This document shows positions 52,939 through 63,182 of a stretch of 64,000 nt of DNA, piece after piece. How positions within the stretch are numbered: the first letter of the stretch is position 1; each line of letters starts with the position of its first letter. The position numbers and the translations under genes are program-made. Below the pieces are notes generated by a model. The model did no database searches, was not told where the DNA came from, and saw nothing but the letters and a program-made list of their open reading frames with translations. Source of the stretch: Bacillota bacterium. GTDB lineage: Bacteria; Bacillota; Clostridia; Clostridiales; Clostridiaceae. The DNA is taken from assembly GCA_021781745.1 (NCBI GenBank), contig JAJXWH010000016.1:37464-101463 (forward strand), written 5' to 3'.

Positions 52939-53523
52939 TTAGCTGGTAATAATTGAGTTAATTCCTTTAAATGCAATATTACTAGCTGCCTTTGCTAAAT
53001 CTTCCAAAGGAATATTTGAGTCCAGATTAAACCATTCAATATACATAGACATAATTCCAGAAGCAGTGAATTCAGCATAAAAGTTTAACACTTCTTTATT
53101 GGTATTAAGAGTTTTATAAAATCTTTCAATCAGGGTATCTTTTAATATTTTTTTTACTTTAATCAAAAGAAAATTATAAGAATTGGCATGGATTAGTTTT
53201 TGATAAAAATCAAAATCTTCATTAATCACATCATTTAAACTAGTGAAAAAAGCATACTCATTAAATTGATCATTGAAAAAGTTACATTTATCTAAAATAA
53301 GTAAAAATTTATCAATAATTTCATTTTCTATTTTATCGAAGATGTCATCAATACTTGCATAGTGCATATAGAACGTCTTACGATTTATGTTTGCATTCTC
53401 TGCTAGTTCCTTTATAGTAATTTGTGAAACGTCCTTTTCTTTTAAAAGATTAATTAATGCATCTCTGATACTTTTCTGAGTTTTTCCGATACGACGATCT
53501 GTTTTTTCTAGGTGTTTATTCAT
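52939..53523 (-). CDS. TetR/AcrR family regulator of the RND pump
   Basis: 194-aa regulator. TetR HTH at residues 10-60 (KSIRDALINLLKEKDVSQITIKELAENANINRKTFYMHY). The C-terminal ligand domain (70-194) resembles the TetR_C_8 group. AGGAGG before ATG on the minus strand. It is divergent from the membrane-fusion/RND genes; two copies of a conserved 24-bp sequence in the gap are its probable operators. Likely an efflux repressor. Confidence 0.9.
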   Translation of the reverse strand: MNKHLEKTDRRIGKTQKSIRDALINLLKEKDVSQITIKELAENANINRKTFYMHYASIDDIFDKIENEIIDKFLLILDKCNFFNDQFNEYAFFTSLNDVINEDFDFYQKLIHANSYNFLLIKVKKILKDTLIERFYKTLNTNKEVLNFYAEFTASGIMSMYIEWFNLDSNIPLEDLAKAASNIAFKGINSIITS

Positions 53524-53556
53524 AATATCCTCCTAAAGGTAACACTTTTTTCAAAT

Positions 53557-53651
53557 ATGAGTATTAAACAACAAGTGCTTGGTTTTTGACCATTGTTAAT
53601 TGAGTATAGAGTAATTATAATACAACTATGAGTGTTAATCAACATGTGTTA
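53557..53651 (+). promoter_or_regulatory. RND pump promoter with two operator copies
   Basis: ATGAGTATTAAACAACAAGTGCTT (53557-53580) recurs as a close copy at 53628-53651 (ATGAGTGTTAATCAACATG...). Between them lie TTGTTA (53593-53598), 17 bp, TATAAT (53616-53621). The second copy covers the transcription start, as expected for TetR-type repression. Confidence 0.7.
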
Positions 53652-53703
53652 CATTTGTGTTTTAAATATTGATTTTATCTAGTTATTTGTGGAGGAATAA
53701 TAT

Positions 53704-54942
53704 ATGATTTATAAAAAATTATGCTTAATTGTTTTAATAGGAGCAATATTTACATTACCAATTGGGTGTAGTAAATCAACAACTACAGCACAAAACAATT
53801 TATCGCAAATAAAACAAATAAAAGTTCAAAATGCTAAAAGTGAAAGCATTAATAATATATCAGAATTATCTGGTACGTTGCAGCCATTTGAAGAAACAAC
53901 AGTATCTTTTGAAGTTTCAGGAACAATAAATTCTTTAAATGTACAAGAAGGCAGTAATGTAAATAAGGATGATATTTTAGCAACTGTAGATAGTAGAAAT
54001 TATGAATTGCAGGTAAGTCAAGCTCAAGCAAATGTTGACAAGGCATCAGCAGCAGTTAGACAAACTGAAAAGGGAGCTAGAGAACAGCAAATTCTGCAAG
54101 CAAAATTAAAACTTGAACAAGCAGAAACAGCATACAATCAAGCAGTAGTTGATTTTGGCAGAAATAAAACTTTATTTGAAGCTGGAGCGATAACCCAAAG
54201 TGATTATGAAAAATTTCAAAACAGTGAAAGTGCAGCTCAAAAGGATTTAGAAGCTGCAAAGCAGTCATATTCTTTAATTACTGAAGGGGCGACAGAAGAA
54301 GAAAAAGAGCAAGTAACTGCAGCTTATGATGCAGCAAATTCAACTAAAGAACAAGCAGAACTTACACTTTCAAAAACTTCTCTTAAATCGCCAATAAACG
54401 GAGTTGTAATATCTAAATCTATTTCTCAAGGACAGTTAATATCAGCAGGAATTCCAGCTTATAAAATAGGAAATATAGATAAACTCAAAGTATTGTTGTC
54501 AGTTCCAGATTATGAAGTTTCTTCATGGAAAATTGGAGATAATGTATCAGTAAAATTATACGATGATTCAATGGATGGAACAGTAACTAATATATTTGCA
54601 GCAACAAATGAAAATACTGGCAGCATAAATGTAGAAGTTATAATAGATAATATAGATCATAAATGGCATTCTGGACAGGTAGTTACATGTAGCCATAATT
54701 CAGAGGATAGACAAGGTCTCTTTTTGCCTAAAGAGGCTGTTATAAGTACCGGGGGTTCATCGCCTTATGTTTTTATTTTAAAAGATAATAAGGCAATAAA
54801 AACAAAGGTTGAAATTGGGGTGTTAAAAAATAATGAATTAGAAATTAAAGCTGGTGTAAATCAGGGTGATAGTGTAATCATTGAGGGGATGGATAGACTT
54901 TCAGATAATGATGACGTAAAAGTATTAGGGAGTGATGAATAG
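53704..54942 (+). CDS. RND efflux membrane-fusion lipoprotein
   Basis: 412-aa adaptor of the HlyD/AcrA family, anchored as a lipoprotein (LPIGCSK, Cys about residue 22). Lipoyl half-motifs about 60-100 and 225-260 flank a coiled coil (about 105-210); a beta-barrel and membrane-proximal domain follow to 412. GGAGG before ATG. Its stop overlaps the start of the RND pump gene (TAGTG), so they form one unit. No outer-membrane partner, as expected in a single-membrane cell. Confidence 0.92.
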   Translation: MIYKKLCLIVLIGAIFTLPIGCSKSTTTAQNNLSQIKQIKVQNAKSESINNISELSGTLQPFEETTVSFEVSGTINSLNVQEGSNVNKDDILATVDSRNYELQVSQAQANVDKASAAVRQTEKGAREQQILQAKLKLEQAETAYNQAVVDFGRNKTLFEAGAITQSDYEKFQNSESAAQKDLEAAKQSYSLITEGATEEEKEQVTAAYDAANSTKEQAELTLSKTSLKSPINGVVISKSISQGQLISAGIPAYKIGNIDKLKVLLSVPDYEVSSWKIGDNVSVKLYDDSMDGTVTNIFAATNENTGSINVEVIIDNIDHKWHSGQVVTCSHNSEDRQGLFLPKEAVISTGGSSPYVFILKDNKAIKTKVEIGVLKNNELEIKAGVNQGDSVIIEGMDRLSDNDDVKVLGSDE

Positions 54943-57900
54943 TGATTGACTTTGTAGTTAGGAAAAAGAAAATAACAATATTGATTTTTGTAATAGCTGT
55001 AATAGGTGGATTATATAGCTTTATTACATTAACAAGACAAGAATCGCCGGATATTACAAGTCATACTGCTATAGTCACAACTATATTACCAGGTGCAACG
55101 CCTGAAAGTGTAGAAAATGGTGTAACCAAAAAATTAGAAAATAAAATAAAAGAAATGAAGGGAATAAAATCAATTACTTCTGAATCTCAAGAAAATGTAT
55201 CTGTTATTACTGTAGAGTTAGACAAGTATCAAAAGCCAAAGGAAAAGTGGGATGAGTTAAGAAAAAAAGTAAAAGATGTAGAAGTGGATCTTCCTGATAA
55301 TGCAAAAACACCACAAGTAAATGATGAGTTATCAAAAACTTTTATTCAGACCTTAAACATAACTGGTGATTCTTTTGATAATCTGTATAATGCAAGAGAG
55401 TCAATAGAAAGATGGAAAAATCAAATTAAAACTGTACAAGGAGTAACTGATGTTACAATAGTAGGAATGCCTGAAAAACAAGTAAGGGTAGATTTGGATA
55501 CACAAAAAATGTATAATTACGGAATATCCTGGAAACAGGTATCAGCAGCAATCAAGGGGGATAGAGATAAAACGCAACTTGGAAATTTGGATAATGAAAA
55601 TCATAGATATCAGCTAAAATTAGATGAATCATATGATCCAGAAAGTTTAAATAAAATAATTATTTCAACAACTAAAGAAGGAAATCCAATTTATTTAAGA
55701 GATATAGGAAAGGCATACATGTCTACTGAAAAAATTGATCGTTTTGTGTATTATAATGGTAAACCAGCAGTAAGCATAACTATTAATTCTGGAAATGGAA
55801 CGGACCTGCCATCGACGCAAAAAAATATCACTGAAAAAATAGAGAATTTTAAAAATTCTTTACCATCAGGAATTCAATTTGAAAATGTATATTCGGCAAA
55901 TGAACGATTAGAGGAATTATTTAGTAATCTTGCACATGAAATGATAGTAGCTATTATTTCAGTTTTGCTTATATGTTCTTTAGGATTAAGTCTTATTGAT
56001 TCACTTATAGTTGCATTTGCTATACCAATATCCATGTCAGCAGGCTTAATGATGGCACCAGTATTTGGAGTTACGTTTAATCAAATAACTATATATGGAT
56101 TAATCGTAGTTCTAGGGATTCTTGTAGATGATGCAGTAGTTGTAAATGACAATATTGATAGGCATATGCTTGAATTAAATGAATCTATCAATGAAGCTGT
56201 AATCAATGGTCCTAAGGAAGTGTTTACTTCTATTTTAACAGCTACCTTAGCAACAATATGTACTTTTATTCCTATAGCTTTCTTACCAGGAATGACAGGA
56301 GAATTTGCACGTCCATTACCTGTAGTTGTTACTTTTGCAATGATAGCTTCCATGTTTATGTCGCTTACTATTATACCAATTTTTCGTCAATGGCATGGTA
56401 AAAAGCACAGAATTAAAGATGAAGATAAAAACAAACCTGCTGGACTTTTAGGAAGGCATATTAAGAGGATTACCAATATATATGCAAATAAGTTTATGCC
56501 AAAAATTCTAAAGAGTCCGTTAAAATTTGTTATTATAGCAATACTAATTACAGGAGTATCTTATTCTTTACTGCTTTTCATACCAATACAGCTTTTTCCA
56601 AAAGCAGATAGGTCTGAATTTCTTATTAATATAACAAATCAAACTGGAAGCAGCATAAAAGACACTAAAGAAGTTGTAGAAGATGTATCTAAATGGGTGA
56701 GCTCACAGCCAAATGTAAAATTAGTATCAGCTTATGCAGGAGGGCCTGCTCCAGCTATGTTTGTAGCAGATGAAAGCATCGGGGATGGTGAAGAATATGG
56801 GCAAATTCTAGTTAAAGTTGATACAAAAAAAGTTTCTTCGGAAAGTCTTATAAAAGAATGGAATAAGGAATTAAAAGAGATTTTCCCGCAGGCGGAAGTT
56901 ATACCAAAGCAATTAGAACTTGGATTGCCAGTAGGAAAACCTGTAGTAATAAGAATTTATGGACAGGACATTGAAAAATTACGAACTATTGCACAAGAAG
57001 TAAAGGGGAAATTAAAATCTATTAATGGAGTTGCAAATATCAAAGATAATATAGGTATCGATAATTATAGTTACAAGGTAGAAGTAAATAAGTCAGTAAT
57101 GGATAAAATGAGTGTAAACTATTCAGATATAACTAGCACTATTCGTTTGGTAAACGATGGAATAACAGTAGATAAATTTGATGATAAAAAGGATTTATCA
57201 GATATAGTAATATATGAAAGTAAATCAAATGAAGATCCTATGGTTGATTTTCAGAAATTAAGTGTTCCAAACGCAATGGGAGAACAAGTGCCTTTGATGC
57301 AGCTTGTTAAGATTACTCCATCTTTTGCAATAAATTCTATAACTCACCGTAACCTAGAAAGGTATGTTGAAATATCTGCTGATGTTACGGGTAATATCAC
57401 AGCTGATGCGGCTATGAAGCAAATCAAACAAGAGATGAAAAAAATAGATCTGCCAGATGGGTATACATGGGAAGGCGGAGGAGAAACTGTTGAATCAGTA
57501 GATATTTTTGCTGATCTAATTAAACTTTTAGCAGTGGCAGCTATTTTAATTATGGTGCTTATAATTTTACAATTCTATTCATTCAGTATACCTGCAATAA
57601 TTGCAAGTACATTTCTTTTAGCTTTTGGAGGTAGCATGATCGGATTATTTATTACAGGAAAGCAGCTTGGTTTTATGGCAATGCTTGGAGTTATTACATT
57701 AATAGGAATTGTTGCGAGAAATGGTATTGTACTTATTGAATTTATAGAAGATGAACGGAAAAATGGTGTTGAATTAAATCAAGCTGTTATTAAGGCTGGT
57801 GAAGCAAGACTTCGTCCAGTTATGTTGACAGCACTTACTGCAGTAGTAGGGCTTATACCTATGGCAATAACAGGGGAAGTACTTTTTAAACCTATGGCAA

Positions 57901-58040
57901 TATCTATTATTTTTGGCTTGATGTACGCTACGATACTCACACTTGTAGTTGTTCCAGCTTTTTATGTTATTATCGCTAAATGGAAAAATAAATTTTTTAA
58001 TACAAAATTTAAGACAGACAGCATGAATGAAAATATTTAA
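54942..58040 (+). CDS. RND multidrug efflux transporter (AcrB-like)
   Basis: 1032-aa proton-driven exporter. Twelve membrane helices in the RND pattern with two large outer loops (about 35-330 and 560-860). Helix-4 proton relay LGILVDDAVVVNDNIDRHMLE (about 391-411) keeps the double Asp; helix 10 region GIVARNGIVLIEFIEDER near 925-942. Starts at GTG 54942 overlapping the adaptor's stop. Substrate unknown; the TetR gene upstream suggests toxic compounds. Confidence 0.93.
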   Translation: MIDFVVRKKKITILIFVIAVIGGLYSFITLTRQESPDITSHTAIVTTILPGATPESVENGVTKKLENKIKEMKGIKSITSESQENVSVITVELDKYQKPKEKWDELRKKVKDVEVDLPDNAKTPQVNDELSKTFIQTLNITGDSFDNLYNARESIERWKNQIKTVQGVTDVTIVGMPEKQVRVDLDTQKMYNYGISWKQVSAAIKGDRDKTQLGNLDNENHRYQLKLDESYDPESLNKIIISTTKEGNPIYLRDIGKAYMSTEKIDRFVYYNGKPAVSITINSGNGTDLPSTQKNITEKIENFKNSLPSGIQFENVYSANERLEELFSNLAHEMIVAIISVLLICSLGLSLIDSLIVAFAIPISMSAGLMMAPVFGVTFNQITIYGLIVVLGILVDDAVVVNDNIDRHMLELNESINEAVINGPKEVFTSILTATLATICTFIPIAFLPGMTGEFARPLPVVVTFAMIASMFMSLTIIPIFRQWHGKKHRIKDEDKNKPAGLLGRHIKRITNIYANKFMPKILKSPLKFVIIAILITGVSYSLLLFIPIQLFPKADRSEFLINITNQTGSSIKDTKEVVEDVSKWVSSQPNVKLVSAYAGGPAPAMFVADESIGDGEEYGQILVKVDTKKVSSESLIKEWNKELKEIFPQAEVIPKQLELGLPVGKPVVIRIYGQDIEKLRTIAQEVKGKLKSINGVANIKDNIGIDNYSYKVEVNKSVMDKMSVNYSDITSTIRLVNDGITVDKFDDKKDLSDIVIYESKSNEDPMVDFQKLSVPNAMGEQVPLMQLVKITPSFAINSITHRNLERYVEISADVTGNITADAAMKQIKQEMKKIDLPDGYTWEGGGETVESVDIFADLIKLLAVAAILIMVLIILQFYSFSIPAIIASTFLLAFGGSMIGLFITGKQLGFMAMLGVITLIGIVARNGIVLIEFIEDERKNGVELNQAVIKAGEARLRPVMLTALTAVVGLIPMAITGEVLFKPMAISIIFGLMYATILTLVVVPAFYVIIAKWKNKFFNTKFKTDSMNENI

Positions 58041-58177
58041 ATAAACAATTGAAAATACTTCGTTAAGGCAGCTAATTAATACTTATAATAACTTAAAAGA
58101 TAGTGTTCGATAATCATGGACACTTAACAATAATTAAATAGTTGATGTTCTATATTAATAAATATATTAGCAAGAAT

Positions 58178-58270
58178 GGTGGGTTTCAAAGGTCGTGCTT
58201 CGCCTCCACCATGAAACCCACGACCATTTGCATATACCTTAAACAGCTATTTATAGGTGCCGTGTTTTTT
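58178..58270 (+). repeat. Dispersed repeat family C, copy 3
   Basis: GGTGGG...GTGCTTCGCC-TCCACC hairpin (58178-58210), then ATGAAACCCACGACCAT...GTGCCGTGTTTTTTT (to 58270). Acts as terminator-like structure after the RND operon. Confidence 0.7.
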
Positions 58271-58275
58271 TGGTA

Positions 58276-58460
58276 GTGGTGGCTTAAGCCTATACATTTT
58301 GCAAAAGATGTTCAACGGCATAAGCCTTTTTTCTTCCACTTGCTTAACAAGTGGTTTACTTTGTTACGCAGAAATGAGCTGTGCGCTAATTATTTAGTGC
58401 GACAGCAACTATTTTTTAAGAAATTAAGGGAGTTTTTCCCTAAAAAATTCTCTTATGAGT
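58276..58460. other. Hairpin-rich intergenic segment
   Basis: Three small stems in a row: GGCTTA...TAAGCC followed by TTTTTTC (58281-58333), CCACTTG-CTTAA-CAAGTGG (58336-58354), and CTGTGCGCTAA-TTAT-TTAGTGCGACAG (58379-58405). It lies between convergent genes. Could hold terminators of both, or the remains of a structured RNA. No gene seen. Confidence 0.4.
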
Positions 58461-59300
58461 TTAAGTTTTTTTGAATTTTCCAGGTGAGGTTCCTTCGAGT
58501 TTTGTGAAACTGCGTATAAAATTTGCATAATCATTGAAGCCTGATTGATAACAGGCTTCTGTTACATTACATCCGCTTAGAAGAAGTGATTTTGCACGTG
58601 CAATTCTGCGATCTAGTAAATAGTGACGCAGTGTCATTCCAGTATGTTTCTTGAATTGCTGGCTAAGATAATTTCTATCTTGATGAAATCTGTTTCCAAG
58701 TAGCTGTAAAGAAATAGTTTCACTTAAGTGATTTTCTATGTATTGCATTGTTTCAATAAGGTAGTTAGGCATGATACTGATACTATTGCTTGTATTTTTT
58801 TCAAAAATTGAATTAACTAATACAAGCAGTAGAGACAGGTAAGCATCTTTCTGTATGCTGTGTCCATAATTAGTAGATGAAATTGCGTTGTCGAGCAAGT
58901 TACATAAATTAAATAAATTCTCTGATTGTTTTGGGGTAAGACTTAAGATATTACCTGTTCCAATGGGGCGATGATAGAAACAGGCAGATAAATCAGTTGC
59001 TGAATTAGATAATTTATCCATGTAGGATTTTTTTATGTTAATGGTGATACGCTCGTACAGTGAATCATCAGCACAGACAATTCGGTGCATTTCTTCAGGA
59101 TTCATTATTATCAGGTCATAGGGAGACAACTGGTAACAGGCATATTCTAGATAAAATTTAACATTGCCCTTCAGAAATAAATATATTTCGCAGTTATTAT
59201 GACGATGATAAGGAAAAGTAGCATCACCGATTGTTGATTTATATTCATAGGTTAAATCTCTGTCTGTAAAATCCAAATATGGGTTGTTAGATATAAACAT
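58461..59300 (-). CDS. AraC family regulator of the glycosidase genes
   Basis: 279-aa regulator. Cupin-like sugar-sensing domain about 25-110 (FPYHRHNNCEIYLFLKGNV; LSPYDLIIMNPEEMHRI). Two HTH motifs at the C-terminus (ISLQLLGNRFHQDRNYLSQQFKKHTGM and VTEACYQSGFNDYANFIRSFTK, about 195-270). Divergent from the GH39/GH28 operon, which it probably activates in response to a pectin- or xylan-derived sugar. Confidence 0.9.
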   Translation of the reverse strand: MFISNNPYLDFTDRDLTYEYKSTIGDATFPYHRHNNCEIYLFLKGNVKFYLEYACYQLSPYDLIIMNPEEMHRIVCADDSLYERITINIKKSYMDKLSNSATDLSACFYHRPIGTGNILSLTPKQSENLFNLCNLLDNAISSTNYGHSIQKDAYLSLLLVLVNSIFEKNTSNSISIMPNYLIETMQYIENHLSETISLQLLGNRFHQDRNYLSQQFKKHTGMTLRHYLLDRRIARAKSLLLSGCNVTEACYQSGFNDYANFIRSFTKLEGTSPGKFKKT

Positions 59301-59323
59301 ATAATCAGTTCACCTCAATTTCG

Positions 59324-59353
59324 CGCAATAAAATACTTTCAAAACGCAATAAA
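59324..59353 (+). promoter_or_regulatory. Direct repeats 21 bp apart, candidate AraC sites
   Basis: CGCAATAAA occurs at 59324 and at 59345, exactly 21 bp (two helical turns) apart, in the 183-bp gap between the AraC gene and the GH39 gene. This is the spacing AraC-type dimers use. Confidence 0.55.
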
Positions 59354-59483
59354 TATTGCATATTATTATGATATCATTCGAGTATAGAGGTGTCAATTAA
59401 GTGTTTAATAGCTCCAAATTTTAAAGTTTAGTTGGAGTATAAGATGCTGGCATTTCAGACTAAAAGAAATGGAGGATGTATAT

Positions 59484-61001
59484 ATGAGTAAAGCAAAGAG
59501 CATTTTGGTTGAACATGGAATTGAGATACCTTTTCACAACCGAATGGATTTCTGTGTTGGTACTGGGCGGATGGGGCTTGCACTACATAAGGAGTATTAT
59601 GAGCAATTAAAGTTTGTGCAAGATGTAATTGATTTCAAATATATACGTGGTCATGGTTTATTCTGCGACGATATGGCGATTTGCCAGAGCTATGAGGATG
59701 AATCAGGAAAGCAAGTATTTGAGTATAACTTTACCTATCTGGACAGAGTTATGGATAGTTATATAAGTCTTGGACTGCGACCATTCTTGGAGCTGGGTTT
59801 CATGCCAGAGAAAATGGCTTCTGGAAATCAGAAAGTATTTTACTGGAAAGGCAATGTGACTCCACCAAAAAACTATAATGACTGGACAGCAATGGTTCAA
59901 GCGTTGTTACGTCATTTAATTGAACGCTATGGTAAAGAAGATGTTTTACAGTGGCCTATTGAAGTATGGAATGAACCAAATCTTAAGAGCTTTTGGAAAG
60001 ATAGCGACATGAAGGAATACTTCAAACTGTATGAATATACAGCATTAGCAGTAAAAGAAGTAAATCCGGCTTTTAAGATTGGGGGACCTGCGGTTTGTGG
60101 TGGAACAGATAAAATTTGGATTCGTTCTTTTCTTGAATATGTTCGAGAGAAGAAACTTCCTTTGGATTTTATTACTAGACATCATTATGCAACATACCTT
60201 CCTGAAAAAGCAGGGCACTATGAGTATACAAAACTTCATGATCTTAATGAATCATTCCAGTTATTAGAGACAACTCGAGAAATTGTTGACAGTTTTGAGG
60301 AATTTAGTGGTATGGATATACATATAACAGAGTTTAACACATCATATGTACCTGATTGCCCACTTCATGATACGAACTTGAATGCTGCTTATGTTGCGGC
60401 AATGCTGTCACGCTTGGGAGACAAACATGCTTCATACTCCTACTGGACATTTGGAGATGTTTTTGAGGAAAAAGGGGTTCCGTTTACTCCGTTTCATGGT
60501 GGATTTGGAATGGTAGCAAATGGTTGTATACCAAAACCAACATTTTGGACATTTGCTTTCTATAAGCAGTTGCAAGGAAATTGCATTCATCGTTCAGAGG
60601 AAGCAATTATAGCACAGTTGCCGGATGGAAGCTATCGTGGAATTTTGTGGAACATGGATGTCAATTATACTGGCGAAACACTGGAGCTTGAAATTAAATT
60701 ACCAAGTAAGAATGCTGATTATTGTTTGATATCTAAAACAGTGGATGAGGAATGTTGTAATCCACTTAAACTATGGCATGATATTGGAGAACCAGCGAAC
60801 TTGTCAAAAGAACAGATAGTTTTGTTGAAGGAACATGCAGTACCACTTATAAAATCAGAAAGTATCATTTCAACAGAATTGGGAATAGATATAAGTTTTA
60901 AGCTAAAATCAAATGCAGTTATTTATCTTGAACTGAAAAAAGTAGAAAGAAAAAGTGATCGTGGATATTCTTATGAGCGAATTTTGAAAGGAGAAAAATA
61001 A
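59484..61001 (+). CDS. GH39-family glycosidase (beta-xylosidase-like)
   Basis: 505-aa glycoside hydrolase of the GH39 type. Acid/base Glu lies in IEVWNEPNLKSFW (about residue 160) and the nucleophile Glu in IHITEFNTSY (about 280). No signal peptide, so it acts on imported oligosaccharides. ATG 59484 follows GGAGG by 8 bp; an in-frame ATG 15 bp upstream is part of that site. Two bases separate it from the GH28 gene, so the pair works together. Confidence 0.88.
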   Translation: MSKAKSILVEHGIEIPFHNRMDFCVGTGRMGLALHKEYYEQLKFVQDVIDFKYIRGHGLFCDDMAICQSYEDESGKQVFEYNFTYLDRVMDSYISLGLRPFLELGFMPEKMASGNQKVFYWKGNVTPPKNYNDWTAMVQALLRHLIERYGKEDVLQWPIEVWNEPNLKSFWKDSDMKEYFKLYEYTALAVKEVNPAFKIGGPAVCGGTDKIWIRSFLEYVREKKLPLDFITRHHYATYLPEKAGHYEYTKLHDLNESFQLLETTREIVDSFEEFSGMDIHITEFNTSYVPDCPLHDTNLNAAYVAAMLSRLGDKHASYSYWTFGDVFEEKGVPFTPFHGGFGMVANGCIPKPTFWTFAFYKQLQGNCIHRSEEAIIAQLPDGSYRGILWNMDVNYTGETLELEIKLPSKNADYCLISKTVDEECCNPLKLWHDIGEPANLSKEQIVLLKEHAVPLIKSESIISTELGIDISFKLKSNAVIYLELKKVERKSDRGYSYERILKGEK

Positions 61002-61003
61002 TA

Positions 61004-62761
61004 ATGAAGAAAGATAAAATTGATGTGCGAAAATTTTCTGACATTAAATATTCATTAGCTGTAATGGATACAGTTTTACTTGAAAGTGAGGAAAATAAAA
61101 AATATGCATTCGAGTCTATTAGCGGAAAAGTGATTGCGTCTACCATGTTTCGTTTTTGTGCAACAGGTCGTGGAAAAAACATCATGACATTGTATGATGA
61201 AAATGGAAAGCCTGCCATATCAATGTGGTGTGAGGGCATGTGCATTCTTGCTTATGATGGCAATGTTAGAAAAAAAATATACAGATATAAAGACGAATTT
61301 TGGTTTAGTGTATGGGTGTCCCTTGATACTAATAGTAAAACCTATGATGTTTGTGTCGATGGTGAAAAATGCTTGAGTGGTGCACTATTCATGAATCCTG
61401 TTAGTGAAATTGCTTCGTACGAAACAGGTTCACGAATGGGAAGTTTTATGGAAAAACAGATTTTTGTATATAAGAACCCTGTCCAATCAATAGAAGAAGC
61501 AGCTGGTAAAAGAAAAATTTATAATGTGGCACATTTTGGTGCTGTAGCAGATGGCGTGACAGTTGTGACAGATAATATACAAAAAGCTATTGATGAGTGT
61601 TCAAAAAACGGTGGCGGAGTAGTATATTTGCAAGGAGGAACATATCTTTCTGGAATGATAGAACTTAAGACTGGAGTTGAATTGTATTTAGAAACCGATG
61701 CAACGCTTAAGGGAGTTACTGATACTGAGGCTTATCCAACTATGACTTCTAAAAATAATCCTAATTGGAATATGATAAAGCAAGGACCTCAAAAAGCGTT
61801 GATATATGCTGATGGAGTGAATGATGTAATTATTCAAGGAGGAGGAACAATTGATGGAGGTGGTAATTTCCCAGGTGATTATGGCTCAGAAAGCAGCAGG
61901 CCAAGTGCAATTTTGTTAGTAGGCTGCAATAATTCCAAAATACAAAATATTGCAGTAAATAATGCAGGTATGTGGACTATACCGTTAGTAGAGTGCGACA
62001 GTTTCTATATGAGAGATGTGAATATTTGTTCATATTGGTTCCCAAACAGAGATGGAATCGACTTATGTGACTGTCATGATGTTTTGGTTGAAAATAGTTA
62101 TTTTACTGCAGATGATGATACTGTATGTTTTAAGAGTGGTCATGAAAGAGGTTGCGACAATATTTTAGTACGCCAGATGATGATTGTAAGCACTATGGCA
62201 AATGCAATTAAGTTTGGAACCTTCAGCTATGGCGGATTTACTAATTGTACAATTTGTGATTGTGTAGTTAAAGATACAAGATTTTGTGCGATGTGTGTAG
62301 AAGTTGTTGACGGTGGAATTGCAGAAAATATACATTTTGAGCGTATAGAAGTTAAGGATGCTGGTTCTGCATTTTTTATTGTGCTGGGTGATAGAGCTAA
62401 TATTCCACCATGGGGAACTCATCGCATGGGAAGCATTAAAGATATTTATTTTGAAGATATTTATGTTGAAAATCAGCTTAAAAATTATGGAAGCTATATA
62501 TCTGGGCTTGAAAAAGATGGAGAGATACACAATATCAAAAATATATTTTTCAAAAATGTGAAAGCAGAATTCCGTGGTGGATTAGCAGAACAACCAAATG
62601 ATCCACCTGAGTATTCAGAAAAAGTATATCCAGAAAGCGATATGTATAAGCAGCTTCCTGCATCAGCATATTATTTACGACATACTGAAAATGTAGTTTT
62701 TGACAGTTGCGAGACAATTGTTACTGAAGAAGATGTACGAAAGAAAACAGTAGAAGTGTAG
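61004..62761 (+). CDS. GH28-family polygalacturonase-like enzyme
   Basis: 585-aa protein. Residues 1-165 form a separate N-terminal beta domain of unknown type; from about 170 a right-handed beta helix of GH28 begins (NVAHFGAVADGVTVVTDNIQ). Catalytic region: NRDGIDLCD (about 349), TADDDTVCFKSG (about 367) with the paired aspartates, and SGHERG. No signal peptide: it hydrolyses galacturonides inside the cell. Coupled to the GH39 gene. Confidence 0.88.
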   Translation: MKKDKIDVRKFSDIKYSLAVMDTVLLESEENKKYAFESISGKVIASTMFRFCATGRGKNIMTLYDENGKPAISMWCEGMCILAYDGNVRKKIYRYKDEFWFSVWVSLDTNSKTYDVCVDGEKCLSGALFMNPVSEIASYETGSRMGSFMEKQIFVYKNPVQSIEEAAGKRKIYNVAHFGAVADGVTVVTDNIQKAIDECSKNGGGVVYLQGGTYLSGMIELKTGVELYLETDATLKGVTDTEAYPTMTSKNNPNWNMIKQGPQKALIYADGVNDVIIQGGGTIDGGGNFPGDYGSESSRPSAILLVGCNNSKIQNIAVNNAGMWTIPLVECDSFYMRDVNICSYWFPNRDGIDLCDCHDVLVENSYFTADDDTVCFKSGHERGCDNILVRQMMIVSTMANAIKFGTFSYGGFTNCTICDCVVKDTRFCAMCVEVVDGGIAENIHFERIEVKDAGSAFFIVLGDRANIPPWGTHRMGSIKDIYFEDIYVENQLKNYGSYISGLEKDGEIHNIKNIFFKNVKAEFRGGLAEQPNDPPEYSEKVYPESDMYKQLPASAYYLRHTENVVFDSCETIVTEEDVRKKTVEV

Positions 62762-62777
62762 ATTATTTCTTTAGATT

Positions 62778-62815
62778 TGGAGTGAATTTTAAAGGTCACG
62801 CTTCGCCTCCACCAA
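62778..62815 (+). repeat. Dispersed repeat family C, partial copy 4
   Basis: GGAGTGAATTTTAAAGGTCACGC then TTCGCCTCCACC: only the first hairpin of family C, directly after the GH28 gene. Confidence 0.6.
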
Positions 62816-62940
62816 ATAAGAACTGAAATTTTGATACAATGCAAAGCCACTGATTTCAGTGGCTTTCAGTATTTATTTAGGTAAACTGTGGTAGAAAAGA
62901 TTGATTTTTTAGCTTTGATTTATGGATTTTTGTGTTGGAC

Positions 62941-62983
62941 ATGCACACCCCTAATGTTTTTGGAATTATGGGTGTGCATTTTT
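62941..62983 (+). terminator. Hairpin with T run
   Basis: ATGCACACCCCTAAT pairs with ATTATGGGTGTGCAT, followed by TTTTTAA; probably the terminator of the GH39/GH28 operon. The rest of 62816-63180 is AT-rich; ATAAAGTGAAT (63073) and its complement near 63150 form one further weak stem. Confidence 0.7.
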
Positions 62984-63182
62984 AAGTTGGGGTGTGCGCT
63001 TTTTGGCGGAAATAGGATTTAGCATGTGAAACTAGAAAAAGAGGATATTCTATATTATTCAGCATTATTATGACATAAAGTGAATTTTAATCAAACTGTT
63101 GCACTGTATGATTGGAGAGTAGTTCTGATTAATTACAGGTCTTTCTGATATTCACTTTATTTATAATTAAGAATGATTATAT

